Assembly: GCF_002814235.1 (NCBI RefSeq)
Contig: NZ_PHSU01000007.1
Coordinates: 124,001-188,000 of the forward strand
DNA length: 64,000 nucleotides
Direction: 5' to 3'
Source: Pseudomonas sp. QS1027
GTDB lineage: Bacteria > Pseudomonadota > Gammaproteobacteria > Pseudomonadales > Pseudomonadaceae
The first letter of the stretch is position 1, and the number at the start of each line of letters is the position of its first letter. The notes beneath the pieces were generated by a model, which ran no database searches, was not told where the DNA came from, and saw only the letters and a program-made list of their open reading frames with translations. Shown here piece after piece: positions 19,601 through 28,815 of the stretch. The position numbers and the translations under genes are program-made.

Positions 19601-19801
19601 AATATCGCAACCAACGACATCCCAACGCGACATCAACTGGTTGGTCACGGTCCCATTACCGCAACCAGCATCAAGAATGGTTTTCACCGAGTCAGGAACG
19701 AGCTCAATCAAATCCTCAGCGACAGCCAGCTGTTCCGACACTGCACTGCGCTTCCATAGATCGTCCTGAGCAAAGTAACGAATCTCGGAGCGTTTATTCA
19801 T
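16628..19801 (-). CDS. Methyltransferase - coiled coil - glycosyltransferase fusion (candidate chain-length terminator)
   Basis: A 1057-residue three-part protein. Residues ~35-130 are a SAM-dependent methyltransferase with motif I TILDAGCGNGTV and later CxxC pairs (CPGCG, CPHC) suggesting a zinc site. After a beta-rich region, residues ~405-645 are a long Leu/Glu/Gln/Arg-rich coiled coil. Residues ~660-1057 are a GT4 glycosyltransferase: LSHMYPRDYNQAGGIFVHEQ, HTAYTDGTAGRCL, VGHFVPVKRVPVLLEAF and ETFGVVAIEAMSCGRPV. The start is the ATG at 19801, which overlaps the wzt stop as ATGA. Architecture and position beside wzt recall WbdD of E. coli O9a, where a capping enzyme plus coiled coil sets chain length. 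A capping role is inferred from this layout. Confidence 0.85.
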   Translation of the reverse strand: MNKRSEIRYFAQDDLWKRSAVSEQLAVAEDLIELVPDSVKTILDAGCGNGTVTNQLMSRWDVVGCDISEAAVKHVQAPALVADLCAIPFADGCFDLTLSSDVIEHLPDAIYAQALAEIARVSGRYILVAVPYRELLEAAEVTCPGCGLGYHAHLHQRSYTVADAVSLFEPAFTAVDVRFSGESWTFEAPELLHTSRMLSGLDYPFEDGVCPHCSTRRGAVEQSSSALMVQRRFEALQAMQVAEGVRDMPDNSEILVLFERGASLKKNWASPASVAPFSDSTLQLASLVLRDDPTNYPREPYRLKGDADYGLVTIPRRPQSVQVTAGHLEALEVYDHVRKRYAACPSGERAGSFLPAVTPFGPHGCILRMLRPSDDLQLQLNFADTDVSTITACCLGDDPAITQVREESSKLSTLANELERKRAEVEDSFTQLSARAASLETLISAKELRIDELLHENQQVCSQRAVDNLQIEELALKWDQMNTLANVLEQRREALEEQLQLREQQLGELQARYDHAQSSNEHLIEKACALELKQHVFASAIKSLESQVTHAQIIMLEHLGAAEHIDALELEKNTLCLELESLNMEVSERSTESTKPHQAGAYLDELSRRLESQREALEGKVKSLDWSINSLMDEKIEYQCLVDALHIRLGHRPRSDADYPGKVLVLSHMYPRDYNQAGGIFVHEQVKALRALGIDARVVSGEPFWVNTLNPRSIKRAWDSYRSQNVSKWEDHDGVPLIRFPYIVSALLPFQAHATTYTHGLLRQAAWLHADFPFELVHAHTAYTDGTAGRCLSRKFKVPLVITEHTGPFTTLTRTGYLRRMTKKALNAADQVIAVSSALLSDIRQQVKLSPDVSAQVIGNLVDTEWFNEQPRPSDELIHLLWVGHFVPVKRVPVLLEAFAAAVKVQPQLRLRLVGTGEGQEQAKALVKSLGIEQKVEFSGQANRAQLVDHYQHCDFLVISSESETFGVVAIEAMSCGRPVLTTCCGGPAEIVSHPQLGQVVGMSVEALTEGMLSMALQRAQFSSKVIRKTTELKFSGSSIAQEIAAVYSASIAKSRG

Positions 19802-21582
19802 TCCACTGATTCCAGGTTGGCCCATTCGACTGGGTGCACAACAATGCCGCGATCCATACGCATATCGTTTGGCGCGGTGACTCGAATACGGTATTGGCGA
19901 TCATGGACGTCCAGAGGGTGCTCGCCACTCGACTGCCCCTCAGTCATACCGTCAAAGATCCCGACAGAAATGACATAGTCTCCAGAGCCGACCATCAATG
20001 GATCGAACTGCGCCTTGACCAGACCGGTACGTCGTTCGCGAGTGGCCGAGATGAACGGCGACACCACCTGAGAGATACACCGCCCGTCCATACCGTAGAT
20101 ACAAACAATAAAGGCCATGCGAGGGATGTCACGTTTGGCGCCCCATTTCACATTGACGTGAAATGGCTCGCCAAAGGAAAACACTCGACGTGATTCCTGA
20201 TGCTGGTCAAGAAAATCTACGCCATCGATCCATGCACTGCCTTCGCCATATTCGAAATCAGAACGTTCAGCCAAGACCGAAGTATCGCTGGGTGCAGGTA
20301 GCAGGAGTGAGGTACCGAGCGCGAAGCGCTGATTGATGACCTGCCCCGTCCCGGTCACCGGTTCAAGGGCGCCAATCGAGATATATTCCAAACCATCAAA
20401 TATCTGACAATAAACGGTCTCATCGGGTGCTGTGCCGGAGTGCCTGACGGTAACCGAAAACTCTCCCAGTTCACCCAGACCCAACGGAACCTTGATACTG
20501 ACCGGCGCATGCTTGTACTGCCCACCGCAATTCTTGAACTCTCGGTAGCTGACGCCTTGGGAAGTTGTTTGCGGCGCCCCCCAGTTCATGTAGCCGTTCG
20601 CGGTCAGTAGATGCAGGCGCTGATTGCGATCATCGTCCAGAGCCTCGCCCACCAGCACGTTGTCAATGACTTCGCCGTTACGCTCCAACACCATCTCAAA
20701 CACAGCAAGGGGGGTGATCGGCGCATCATCAGTCGCGGAGATAAAACGAAGGATCGACACCCGGTCAACCTCGGTGTCGGTCAGCAGCTCACTGACATCG
20801 CCGCGGCTGAGCTTCAGATTGATCGCTCGTAGCCGCAACTCCTCCTGCTTACGGATCGAGGCCGCGTAGGACCGACCGATTTCGATCGGGTCCCCATCTG
20901 CAACAATTCGTCCGCGCTCGATCCAGATTGCACGATCGCAAATCATCTGCACGGCTGACATGTCGTGGGAAACAAACAGTACGGTTGAGCCCTCGGCAGT
21001 CAAGGCGCGCATACGTTTGGCAGACTTGCCGGCAAAGTAGGAGTCACCGGCGCCGAGGATTTCATCGATGATAAGAATTTCTGGACGAATCGCGGTGGCT
21101 GCCGCAAAGGCAAGGCGCGAATACATACCAGAGGAATAGGTCTTTACCGGTTTATCAATAAACTCTTCAAGCTCGGCAAACTCCAGCACGTCTTCGAGCA
21201 ACTTTCTAGCCCGGGCGCCCGTCACGCCCTGATAGGCGAAGGACGACATGACGTTGCTGCGACCGGTGAATTCGGGGTGAAATCCGGTACCCAGCTCCAT
21301 CAGCGCCTGAACCTTGCCACGCACATTCACCTTGCCCTCTGTAGGCTGAATCAGCCCGGCGATCAGCTTGAGAAGCGTACTCTTGCCGGCACCGTTACGG
21401 CCAACCAGCCCTACCCGCTCCCCCGGTTTGATCGTCAATGACATGTTACGCACAGCCCAAAACTCATCGTAGGTTGAGCGGGCAACAGGGAACCCGAGAG
21501 CCTCGATCATACGATGACGCGGTGAGCGGAATATCCGGTACATTTTGGCGATAGACGCCAGTGCAATGATTGGCTCAGACAT
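19798..21582 (-). CDS. wzt: Wzt, ATP-binding subunit of the O-antigen ABC exporter, with long C-terminal carbohydrate-binding region
   Basis: A 594-residue ABC ATPase. Walker A GRNGAGKST is at 61-69, the signature YSSGMYSRLAFA, and Walker B ILIIDEILG. The ABC domain ends near residue 245. The remaining ~350 residues are beta-rich; about 435-585 fits the Wzt C-terminal carbohydrate-binding module (FSFGEPFHVNVKW, FIVCIYGMDGRCISQVVSP, GSGDYVISVGIFD), and ~260-430 looks like a further beta domain. E. coli O9a Wzt is about 430 residues. Such a module recognises the finished, capped chain end before export through Wzm. The ATG at 21582 overlaps wzm by 8 bases; the longer frame begins with TTG inside wzm. 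Confidence 0.93.
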   Translation of the reverse strand: MSEPIIALASIAKMYRIFRSPRHRMIEALGFPVARSTYDEFWAVRNMSLTIKPGERVGLVGRNGAGKSTLLKLIAGLIQPTEGKVNVRGKVQALMELGTGFHPEFTGRSNVMSSFAYQGVTGARARKLLEDVLEFAELEEFIDKPVKTYSSGMYSRLAFAAATAIRPEILIIDEILGAGDSYFAGKSAKRMRALTAEGSTVLFVSHDMSAVQMICDRAIWIERGRIVADGDPIEIGRSYAASIRKQEELRLRAINLKLSRGDVSELLTDTEVDRVSILRFISATDDAPITPLAVFEMVLERNGEVIDNVLVGEALDDDRNQRLHLLTANGYMNWGAPQTTSQGVSYREFKNCGGQYKHAPVSIKVPLGLGELGEFSVTVRHSGTAPDETVYCQIFDGLEYISIGALEPVTGTGQVINQRFALGTSLLLPAPSDTSVLAERSDFEYGEGSAWIDGVDFLDQHQESRRVFSFGEPFHVNVKWGAKRDIPRMAFIVCIYGMDGRCISQVVSPFISATRERRTGLVKAQFDPLMVGSGDYVISVGIFDGMTEGQSSGEHPLDVHDRQYRIRVTAPNDMRMDRGIVVHPVEWANLESVE

Positions 21583-22357
21583 AATCGGCAAACAATGGCT
21601 TCAATCGCGAAAAGACGAACCCACCCAAAAAGAGAGTAGAGAATGAGATAACGGTAAAAATGGCCAGCAAACTCGGCTTGATCACACCAATGAACGCCGC
21701 ATCCCGATACAACATGATCAGGTAGTACAACGGGTTGGGGTACATGAAGGGGATGAGCGCTTTAGGGATCATCTCCTGGGTGTAGGCAATCGGAGAGACC
21801 AGCATCAAGAACAGGATCAACACCGCTACCATCTGACTCAGGTCAGGAATGAACACATTAATGGCTGACAGAATCCAGATCAGGCCAACGGTAAAGACGA
21901 TTTGCAGCACCAAAATCAACGGAATTGCCAGCTGGGTGGCATGCATGATTCCGCGACTCCACAACACGATCAGCAACATGACCAGCCCCACCAGCATGGT
22001 CACGCTGCTGGCCAGTACGGTCTTGACCGGAATCAGGTCAATCGGGAATAACGTATTCTTGACCAATCCCTTGTTACCAAGCACCGATCCTACGCCACTG
22101 CCCAGTGCTTCCGAAAAACCCAGGAAAGGCACCAATCCGCAAAAAATAAGCAGGACATAATCAAACGTTCCGAACTCTGCGACCCGAACACGATAGATCA
22201 TCGTGTAGACCACGGCGTACAGGCCGAGGAACAGCAAAGGGTAGAGGAAAATCCAGGCCACACCGAATATCGTCCCGATGAAGCGACTGCGTATATCCGT
22301 TAAGGTCGTCGCCCAGAGTACGTGACTGTGGCGCCAGATGATTGCGATGGGGTTCAT
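21575..22357 (-). CDS. wzm: Wzm, permease subunit of the O-antigen ABC exporter
   Basis: A 260-residue ABC-2-type permease with about six membrane helices, beginning with an amphipathic segment (NPIAIIWRHSHVLWATTLTDIRSRF) and WIFLYPLLFLGLYAVVYTMIY. LVKNTLFPIDLIPVK is the cytoplasmic coupling region typical of Wzm/KpsM proteins. With Wzt it flips the undecaprenyl-linked O-polysaccharide across the inner membrane. Start and stop overlap the neighbouring genes (ATGA with wbpI, 8 bases with wzt), so exporter and sugar synthesis are coupled. Presence of this pair, and absence of wzx/wzy/wzz here, indicates ABC-dependent assembly. Confidence 0.93.
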   Translation of the reverse strand: MNPIAIIWRHSHVLWATTLTDIRSRFIGTIFGVAWIFLYPLLFLGLYAVVYTMIYRVRVAEFGTFDYVLLIFCGLVPFLGFSEALGSGVGSVLGNKGLVKNTLFPIDLIPVKTVLASSVTMLVGLVMLLIVLWSRGIMHATQLAIPLILVLQIVFTVGLIWILSAINVFIPDLSQMVAVLILFLMLVSPIAYTQEMIPKALIPFMYPNPLYYLIMLYRDAAFIGVIKPSLLAIFTVISFSTLFLGGFVFSRLKPLFADYV

Positions 22358-23442
22358 GGTCGGGTTTTTTCCAGGATAGCGACTATCCGCGCCGAAGCGT
22401 TGCCGTCGCCGTAGACGTCTGTCGGGCTCTCGGGGACCGACCTGTTGTTCATAGCGTCATTGATAGCGCTACGGCTAGCCCCCACGAGTTGATTGAAACC
22501 CAGTTGAACGGTTTCGACCCATTCGGTTTCATCGCGCAGGGTAATGCAAGGCACACCATAGAAATAGGCTTCTTTTTGCACCCCGCCCGAATCAGTAAGG
22601 ATGACATTGGCCGATTGCTCAAGTGCAATCATGTCCAGAAACGGCAGAGGATCAACCACATGGAGCGAGCTCAAGCGATGCTCGAGACCATGGTCCTGCA
22701 GCAGCTTGCGAGTCCGTGGATGCAAAGGCAGAACCACCGGCATCTGAGCGGATACGTCGGCCAGGCCGGCCATGATTTCACCAAGGCGCTGCGGGTTGTC
22801 GGTGTTTTCAGCACGGTGACAAGTGGCCAGGGCAAAAGAGCCTTCCTGCAACCCCAACTGCGCCATGATCCCGCTTTGGGCCCGGGCCTGTTCGCGGTAG
22901 AACAGAGCCACGTCATACATGACATCGCCGACATTATGTACACCATCGACGATTCCATCCTTGGACAGATTGTCGACTGCGACCTGGGTCGGGCACAGGA
23001 GCAAGGACGAGACACGATCGGAAAGGATACGATTGATTTCTTCCGGCATACGCATGTTAAACGAGCGAAGACCCGCTTCAACGTGAGCAACCGGGATGTG
23101 CAGCTTGGCAGCAGCCAAGGCCCCCGCAAGCGTGGAGTTGGTGTCGCCGTAGATGAGCACCCAGTCCGGCTGTTCTTTGAGCAGCACCTGCTCGATACTT
23201 TCGAGCATACGCCCCGTCATCGCTCCGTGGGTCCCTCCAGAAACCTCCAGATTGTAGGCCGGTGTCGGGATATCCAGCTCTTCGAAAAAAACCTTCGACA
23301 TGTTTTCATCGTAGTGCTGCCCGGTATGCACCAGCACTTCAACCATCCGTTGTGGCCCCAGGCTTCTGATCGCCCGTGATACCGCCGCCGCCTTGATGAA
23401 TTGAGGACGGGCACCAACGATGGTAACAACTTTGACGGTCAT
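22354..23442 (-). CDS. wbpI: UDP-GlcNAc3NAcA 2-epimerase (WbpI-like)
   Basis: A 362-residue non-hydrolysing UDP-GlcNAc-2-epimerase family enzyme. VTIVGARPQFIKAAAVSRA opens the first Rossmann domain, HTGQHYDENMSKVFF and HVEAGLRSFNMRMPEE are substrate-pocket blocks, and LTDSGGVQKEAYFYGVPC binds UDP in the second domain. The same fold includes WecB, but linkage to WbpA/B/D/E points to the WbpI step: UDP-GlcNAc3NAcA to UDP-ManNAc3NAcA. Overlaps wbpE (ATGA) and wzm (ATGA). Confidence 0.88.
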   Translation of the reverse strand: MTVKVVTIVGARPQFIKAAAVSRAIRSLGPQRMVEVLVHTGQHYDENMSKVFFEELDIPTPAYNLEVSGGTHGAMTGRMLESIEQVLLKEQPDWVLIYGDTNSTLAGALAAAKLHIPVAHVEAGLRSFNMRMPEEINRILSDRVSSLLLCPTQVAVDNLSKDGIVDGVHNVGDVMYDVALFYREQARAQSGIMAQLGLQEGSFALATCHRAENTDNPQRLGEIMAGLADVSAQMPVVLPLHPRTRKLLQDHGLEHRLSSLHVVDPLPFLDMIALEQSANVILTDSGGVQKEAYFYGVPCITLRDETEWVETVQLGFNQLVGASRSAINDAMNNRSVPESPTDVYGDGNASARIVAILEKTRP

Positions 23443-24533
23443 GGCTTCAGCGCCTCAGATAAAACATCGGCTATGACTTCCTGGTTGGAAGCGTCAAGAT
23501 AAGGGTGCATCGGCAAACTCATGATCTGCATCGCAACCGCGTCACCGATCGGCAAATGTGCCAGTTTATCCGCCACCGCAGGCTGCTTGTTCAGGGGAGT
23601 CGGATAATGCACCGCAGTGGGAATACCGGCATCTTTCAGGCGTTGCTGAACATCGGCGCGTCGATCGACCCGAATACTGTATTGCGCCCAGCTGCTGGTG
23701 TTGTGGACTTCGACATAGGGTACCCAGGGAATCCCGCGCGCCTGCAGCAATTGATCATAACGGCTGGCCACGACCTGACGTTGCTCCAGCTCTTCAGCAA
23801 AAATATCAAGCTTGGGCAGCAGAATAGCGGCCTGCAACGTATCCAGGCGGCTGTTCACACCAACTCGAATGTGGTGATAGCGCCGGTCTTGGCCATGCCG
23901 GGCAATCTGTCTCAACGCCACCGCCAATTCGTCGTCGTCGGTAAATAGCGCTCCGCCATCGCCGTAGCAACCCAAAGGCTTGCTCGGGAAAAAACTGGTG
24001 CAGGCGATAGTACTCAGACTGCACGAGCGTCGCCCTTTGTAGGTCGCGCCAAAACTCTGTGCGGCATCTTCGATCACGGGTACGGAGTGACGGGCAGCAA
24101 TGGTATTGATCGTATCAAAGTCGGCGCACTGGCCGTAAAGTGATACGGGGATAATTGCCTTCGTGTGCGATGTGATCGCCGCCTCCAGCAACACCGGGTC
24201 CAGATTGTAGGTGCGCAGATCTACATCGACGTAGACCGGCTTGGCACCCAACAATGCAACGGCCTCGGCGGTGGCAATATAACTGAAACCGGGGGTGATG
24301 ATCTCGTCACCCGGACCGATACCGAGTGCCATCAAGGCGATCTGCAAGGCATCGGTGCCATTGGCGCAACTGATACAGTGCTTGACGCCGACGAAACGCG
24401 CGAGCTTTTCCTCAAGCTCAGCGACTTCCGGGCCAAGGATGTACTGGCCATGGGCAAGCACCCGTTGAATGCCGGCGTCTATCTGGCTCTTGAGACGTAG
24501 TTGCTGGGCTTTGAGGTCAATGAACTCAATCAC
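23439..24533 (-). CDS. wbpE: UDP-3-keto-GlcNAcA aminotransferase (WbpE-like)
   Basis: A 364-residue DegT/DnrJ/EryC1-family PLP aminotransferase. [21 protein letters not shown] and [20 protein letters not shown] are family blocks; the cofactor Lys is in [15 protein letters not shown]. In the ManNAc3NAcA pathway WbpE transfers an amino group from glutamate to the C3 ketone made by WbpB. The start is the GTG at 24533, with a strong AAGGAG seven bases upstream and an 8-base overlap with wbpD; the frame extends to 24602 only inside wbpD. Confidence 0.9.
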   Translation of the reverse strand: MIEFIDLKAQQLRLKSQIDAGIQRVLAHGQYILGPEVAELEEKLARFVGVKHCISCANGTDALQIALMALGIGPGDEIITPGFSYIATAEAVALLGAKPVYVDVDLRTYNLDPVLLEAAITSHTKAIIPVSLYGQCADFDTINTIAARHSVPVIEDAAQSFGATYKGRRSCSLSTIACTSFFPSKPLGCYGDGGALFTDDDELAVALRQIARHGQDRRYHHIRVGVNSRLDTLQAAILLPKLDIFAEELEQRQVVASRYDQLLQARGIPWVPYVEVHNTSSWAQYSIRVDRRADVQQRLKDAGIPTAVHYPTPLNKQPAVADKLAHLPIGDAVAMQIMSLPMHPYLDASNQEVIADVLSEALKP

Positions 24534-25113
24534 TATGAGGCTCCTTGCTGAGTGTTTTTCCATCAAGGATGTAACGGTCACCGGTGTGCTCGCACACTGC
24601 ACTGGTCTGACCTTGGAGAGGCAGGGCTAATTGCTCACCGAACTCGCTCATCCAGCCGATTTGCCTGCCGGGCACACCAACGACCAGTGCATAGGCAGGC
24701 ACATCTTTATTCACCACGGCACCTGCACCGACGAAAGCGTACTCACCAATGGTGACACCACAGACGACGGTACAGTTGGCACCCAACGTAGCGCCCCGGC
24801 GGACCAACGTACTGCGGTACTCACTTTTGCGCTCGATAAGCGAGCGAGGGTTGTAAACGTTGGTGAATACCATGCTCGGGCCGCAGAAAACGCCGTGCTC
24901 GATGGTTACGTTGTCGTAGACCGAGACGTTATTCTGGATTTTCACGTTATCGCCGATCACCACCTGGTTGCCGACAAACACGTTCTGTCCCAGCGAGCAA
25001 TCCTTGCCGATCGACGCACCGGAGCACACGTGCACAAAATGCCAGATTCGACTGCCGTCACCGATCTGTGCGCCCGCGTCAACGATCGCACTGCTGTGGG
25101 TCTGATAAGCCAT
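24526..25113 (-). CDS. wbpD: UDP-GlcNAc3NA N-acetyltransferase (WbpD-like)
   Basis: A 195-residue left-handed beta-helix acetyltransferase. Hexapeptide repeats run from the N-terminus ([57 protein letters not shown]) to [30 protein letters not shown]. WbpD acetylates the C3 amine of UDP-GlcNAc3NA with acetyl-CoA, giving UDP-GlcNAc3NAcA. Gene order here is A-B-D-E-I with no wbpC between B and D. It lies 7 bases after wbpB and overlaps wbpE by 8 bases. Confidence 0.92.
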   Translation of the reverse strand: MAYQTHSSAIVDAGAQIGDGSRIWHFVHVCSGASIGKDCSLGQNVFVGNQVVIGDNVKIQNNVSVYDNVTIEHGVFCGPSMVFTNVYNPRSLIERKSEYRSTLVRRGATLGANCTVVCGVTIGEYAFVGAGAVVNKDVPAYALVVGVPGRQIGWMSEFGEQLALPLQGQTSAVCEHTGDRYILDGKTLSKEPHSD

Positions 25114-25120
25114 AAAGTCC

Positions 25121-26092
<972 letters not shown>

Positions 26093-26119
26093 TTAACCGG
26101 GACTAAAAAGCGGTAGACA

Positions 26120-27433
26120 TCAGGCCTTGACGATGTGCTCTTCAGGCAGACGATATTTGCCCCGACTATCGATCAGCAGCTTCGAGTGTTGACGAATCAA
26201 CTCATAGTCGAAGCGCTCATGGTCAGTGGCCAGAACGACAGCATCAAACGAAGCCAGGTTTTGCGCGGTCAGCACCTCACTGGTCAGGTTGAAGCGGTGC
26301 TGACGCATCTTGGGGAACACTTCCACATGAGGATCGCTGTAGGCGACAATCCCACCCTTGGCCTCAATCATCTCCATGATTTCCACCGATGGAGACTCAC
26401 GCATGTCATCTACGTTCTTCTTGTAGGCGATGCCCAAGACCAGCACACGGCTACCTTTGACGGGCTTACCGCGATCATTCAAACCATTCACCAGCTTTGT
26501 GACCACATACTCGGGCATGGCCCGATTCACTTCACCCGATAGCTCAATGAAGCGCGTATGCAAGCCATACTCGCGAGCTTTCCAAGTCAAATAAAACGGG
26601 TCGATGGGAATGCAGTGACCGCCCAGACCAGGCCCAGGATAATAGGCGGTAAAACCGAATGGCTTTGTAGCCGCAGCATCGACAACCTCAAAAATGTCGA
26701 TTCCCATACGGTCGGCAACAATTTTCATCTCGTTGACCAAGCCGATATTCACCGCACGGTGAATGTTTTCCAACAGCTTGGTCATTTCCGCCGCTTTGGT
26801 GGAACTCACGGGTACGACTTGATCGATCGCCTGCTCATACAGCGCAATTCCCACCTCGAGACAGGCGCTGGTGTGACCACCGATGACTTTAGGAATCGTG
26901 CGCGTTTCGAAATCAGGATTACCCGGATCTTCGCGCTCTGGCGAATAAACCAAGAAGATATTTTCACCAACCCGCAACCCACCCTCTTCGATACGAGGCA
27001 GCAATTCTTCCTCGGTCGTTCCTGGATAGGTGGTGCTCTCCAACGACACAATCTGACCGGCTCTCAGATAACGCTTGAGCGCATCGGTGGTGTCGATGAC
27101 AAAACTCATGTCCGGTTCGCGGTATTTGTTCAGCGGTGTCGGTACACAGAGAATCAGCGCGTCACAATCGGCAACGCGTGCAAAATCCGACGTGGCTTCG
27201 AAACCCGATGCACAAGCCTGAGCAATTTTGGCCGCTGGAATATGTTCAATATAACTTTGGCCAGCATTCAGTTTGCTGATTTTGCTCTCATCGATATCAA
27301 TACCCAAAACGCGGTAGCCGATCGCGTTGTAACGCAACATTAAAGGCAATCCCACGTAGCCCAGGCCGACAATGCCTATCAAGGCATCCTTGGTTTTTAG
27401 CCTGGCCTGGATAAGGCTGCGGGTATCTAACAT
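26120..27433 (-). CDS. wbpA: UDP-N-acetylglucosamine 6-dehydrogenase (WbpA-like)
   Basis: A 437-residue UDP-sugar dehydrogenase. [13 protein letters not shown] is the NAD-binding site, [15 protein letters not shown] a substrate-loop block, [20 protein letters not shown] carries the catalytic Cys, and the C-terminal UDP-binding domain has [16 protein letters not shown]. It converts UDP-GlcNAc to UDP-GlcNAcA, the first step toward UDP-ManNAc3NAcA. The ATG at 27433 follows GGAG with good spacing; the 55 codons upstream in frame are non-homologous leader. It is the first gene of the operon. Confidence 0.92.
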   Translation of the reverse strand: MLDTRSLIQARLKTKDALIGIVGLGYVGLPLMLRYNAIGYRVLGIDIDESKISKLNAGQSYIEHIPAAKIAQACASGFEATSDFARVADCDALILCVPTPLNKYREPDMSFVIDTTDALKRYLRAGQIVSLESTTYPGTTEEELLPRIEEGGLRVGENIFLVYSPEREDPGNPDFETRTIPKVIGGHTSACLEVGIALYEQAIDQVVPVSSTKAAEMTKLLENIHRAVNIGLVNEMKIVADRMGIDIFEVVDAAATKPFGFTAYYPGPGLGGHCIPIDPFYLTWKAREYGLHTRFIELSGEVNRAMPEYVVTKLVNGLNDRGKPVKGSRVLVLGIAYKKNVDDMRESPSVEIMEMIEAKGGIVAYSDPHVEVFPKMRQHRFNLTSEVLTAQNLASFDAVVLATDHERFDYELIRQHSKLLIDSRGKYRLPEEHIVKA

Positions 27434-28715
27434 ATAAACTCCACTTTTGACGGCCACAAAATTCAGATGCAAAAACGGGCCGAAGAGCTTGGCCGAAAGG
27501 GTGAAAGCACAAAATAAGGCACGCAATACAGGTGTGTAAAAGCCTGGGCTTGGGTGATGAACACACCACCAGCACCTCACAGACCCCCACGTGAACACAG
27601 CATACTACGGATATATGTAATTTTTCATACACAATTTACACTCGGTACTGGCCATTTGACATCTGTTTTTTGCAAACACCCCAGCCATCACCCAGTGAAC
27701 ATTGGGACTAAAAGGCCACTAGACTAGGGGCTGAACTGTAACCAGAAGCACATAATGACCAAGCCTCACATGCCATACCTGGCCAGCTTTATGCCATCCC
27801 CTACACCGAACCCCTTGTAGCCCAAACCTCTACCGCAAGCCCGCACAATCGTTGCCGCAACCACAAACGGGACAAAATGGTCACTCACACCAATGAGTAG
27901 TGGCCAACTAACCTCAGTCATATTTGCTAATTAAACTCATTGAGCCATATAGCACAACGCCATTAACATGGGCGAAATGAAACGCTCTCCAAACCAGTCC
28001 CGCTACTCAGCTAAGTAAGGACGGCCGTCCGACAATCCGACGAACCCCAAGGCCCCTCTATAACAAAGGACAGCGCGATTACCCGAAAATCCGTGATACC
28101 CGATTACGAGAGCGAGCCGTCGACCTACTCGCCACGTTGTCAGTCAGACCGTCCGCGATAACAGAGTTCTAAAAAATTTCTGTATCAACTAGCAAGATCG
28201 TACGCATTTCGCAAGACTTTTCTGAAAATAGCAGACTATGTAACAGCACAGTGTTTTACCAGGAAGCCGTTGATGCCCCTCTGCACAAAACCCATACGAT
28301 ACCAACCTACAACGAAGCTACGCTTACCGAGAAAGCAACGCACTCAAACAGATGGACAACCAATCGTTTCGAATGACATTTTTTTGACACATCCACTATG
28401 AGCTCGACACCAGACTCCAGATTATTTCTAGATTCATTCCCCCAACCAAAAGTTCATGCCCAGACCAGAAAAACAAATTAATAATTATTTAATTGCTTTT
28501 TTATTTAAAATAGTGGTCAAGATATATGGCTGATTCACGAGCTCCAGCCGTAAAGCGTTACAACCATCCATACGACGTTTTTTCAGAGAACAACAATAGA
28601 GGCCAGCGAGGAGTTTGACCGCTCGAACCGGGCTAAAAACCATGATCAAATAGGCTATACCCTCATCTGACTCACACATTCAAATCTAGAACAAGACCAG
28701 ATAGGTCGCGCCGGC
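27434..28715. other. Gene-free AT-rich stretch upstream of the O-antigen operon
   Basis: About 1.28 kb with no convincing gene in any frame. A 64-codon minus-strand frame at 28485-28679 has no ribosome binding site or recognisable motif. The minus strand contains AT-rich patches (28479-28510, 27600-27640) that could hold the operon promoter or silencer-protein sites, but no promoter is clear enough to place. GCGGTAG on the minus strand at 27830-27836 resembles the core of an ops element. It may be the long leader of the O-antigen transcript or a remnant of earlier cluster exchange. Confidence 0.6.
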
Positions 28716-28742
28716 AAAAAAAACCCTCTGAACTCAGAGGGG
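28715..28742 (-). terminator. Rho-independent terminator of glmS
   Basis: Read on the minus strand, CCCTCTGA pairs with TCAGAGGG around a tiny loop and runs straight into eight T residues. It lies about 40 bases past the glmS stop codon. A textbook terminator. Confidence 0.9.
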
Positions 28743-28749
28743 AAAGAAT

Positions 28750-28815
28750 GTTTATTAAACACCTATTGGCTGGCGACTTTTACTCCACCGTCACCGACTT
28801 CGCCAGGTTACGCGG
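28750..28815 (-). other. attTn7-type target site (unoccupied)
   Basis: The last codons of glmS (encoding [11 protein letters not shown]) are the sequence recognised by TnsD of Tn7, which directs insertion about 25 bases past the stop codon, here near 28755. No Tn7 ends are seen; the glmS terminator follows intact. The site is inferred from established Tn7 biology. Confidence 0.7.

Noticed and set aside
28075..28175. Segment that in one frame reads RDTRLRERAVDLLATLSVRP, loosely transposase-like
   Set aside because: Too short, stops soon after, and no inverted repeats or second block of any transposase family were found.
28485..28679. Minus-strand 64-codon frame in the gap between glmS and wbpA
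   Set aside because: No ribosome binding site, no recognisable motif, and the frame sits in AT-rich non-coding DNA; chance frames of this size are expected.
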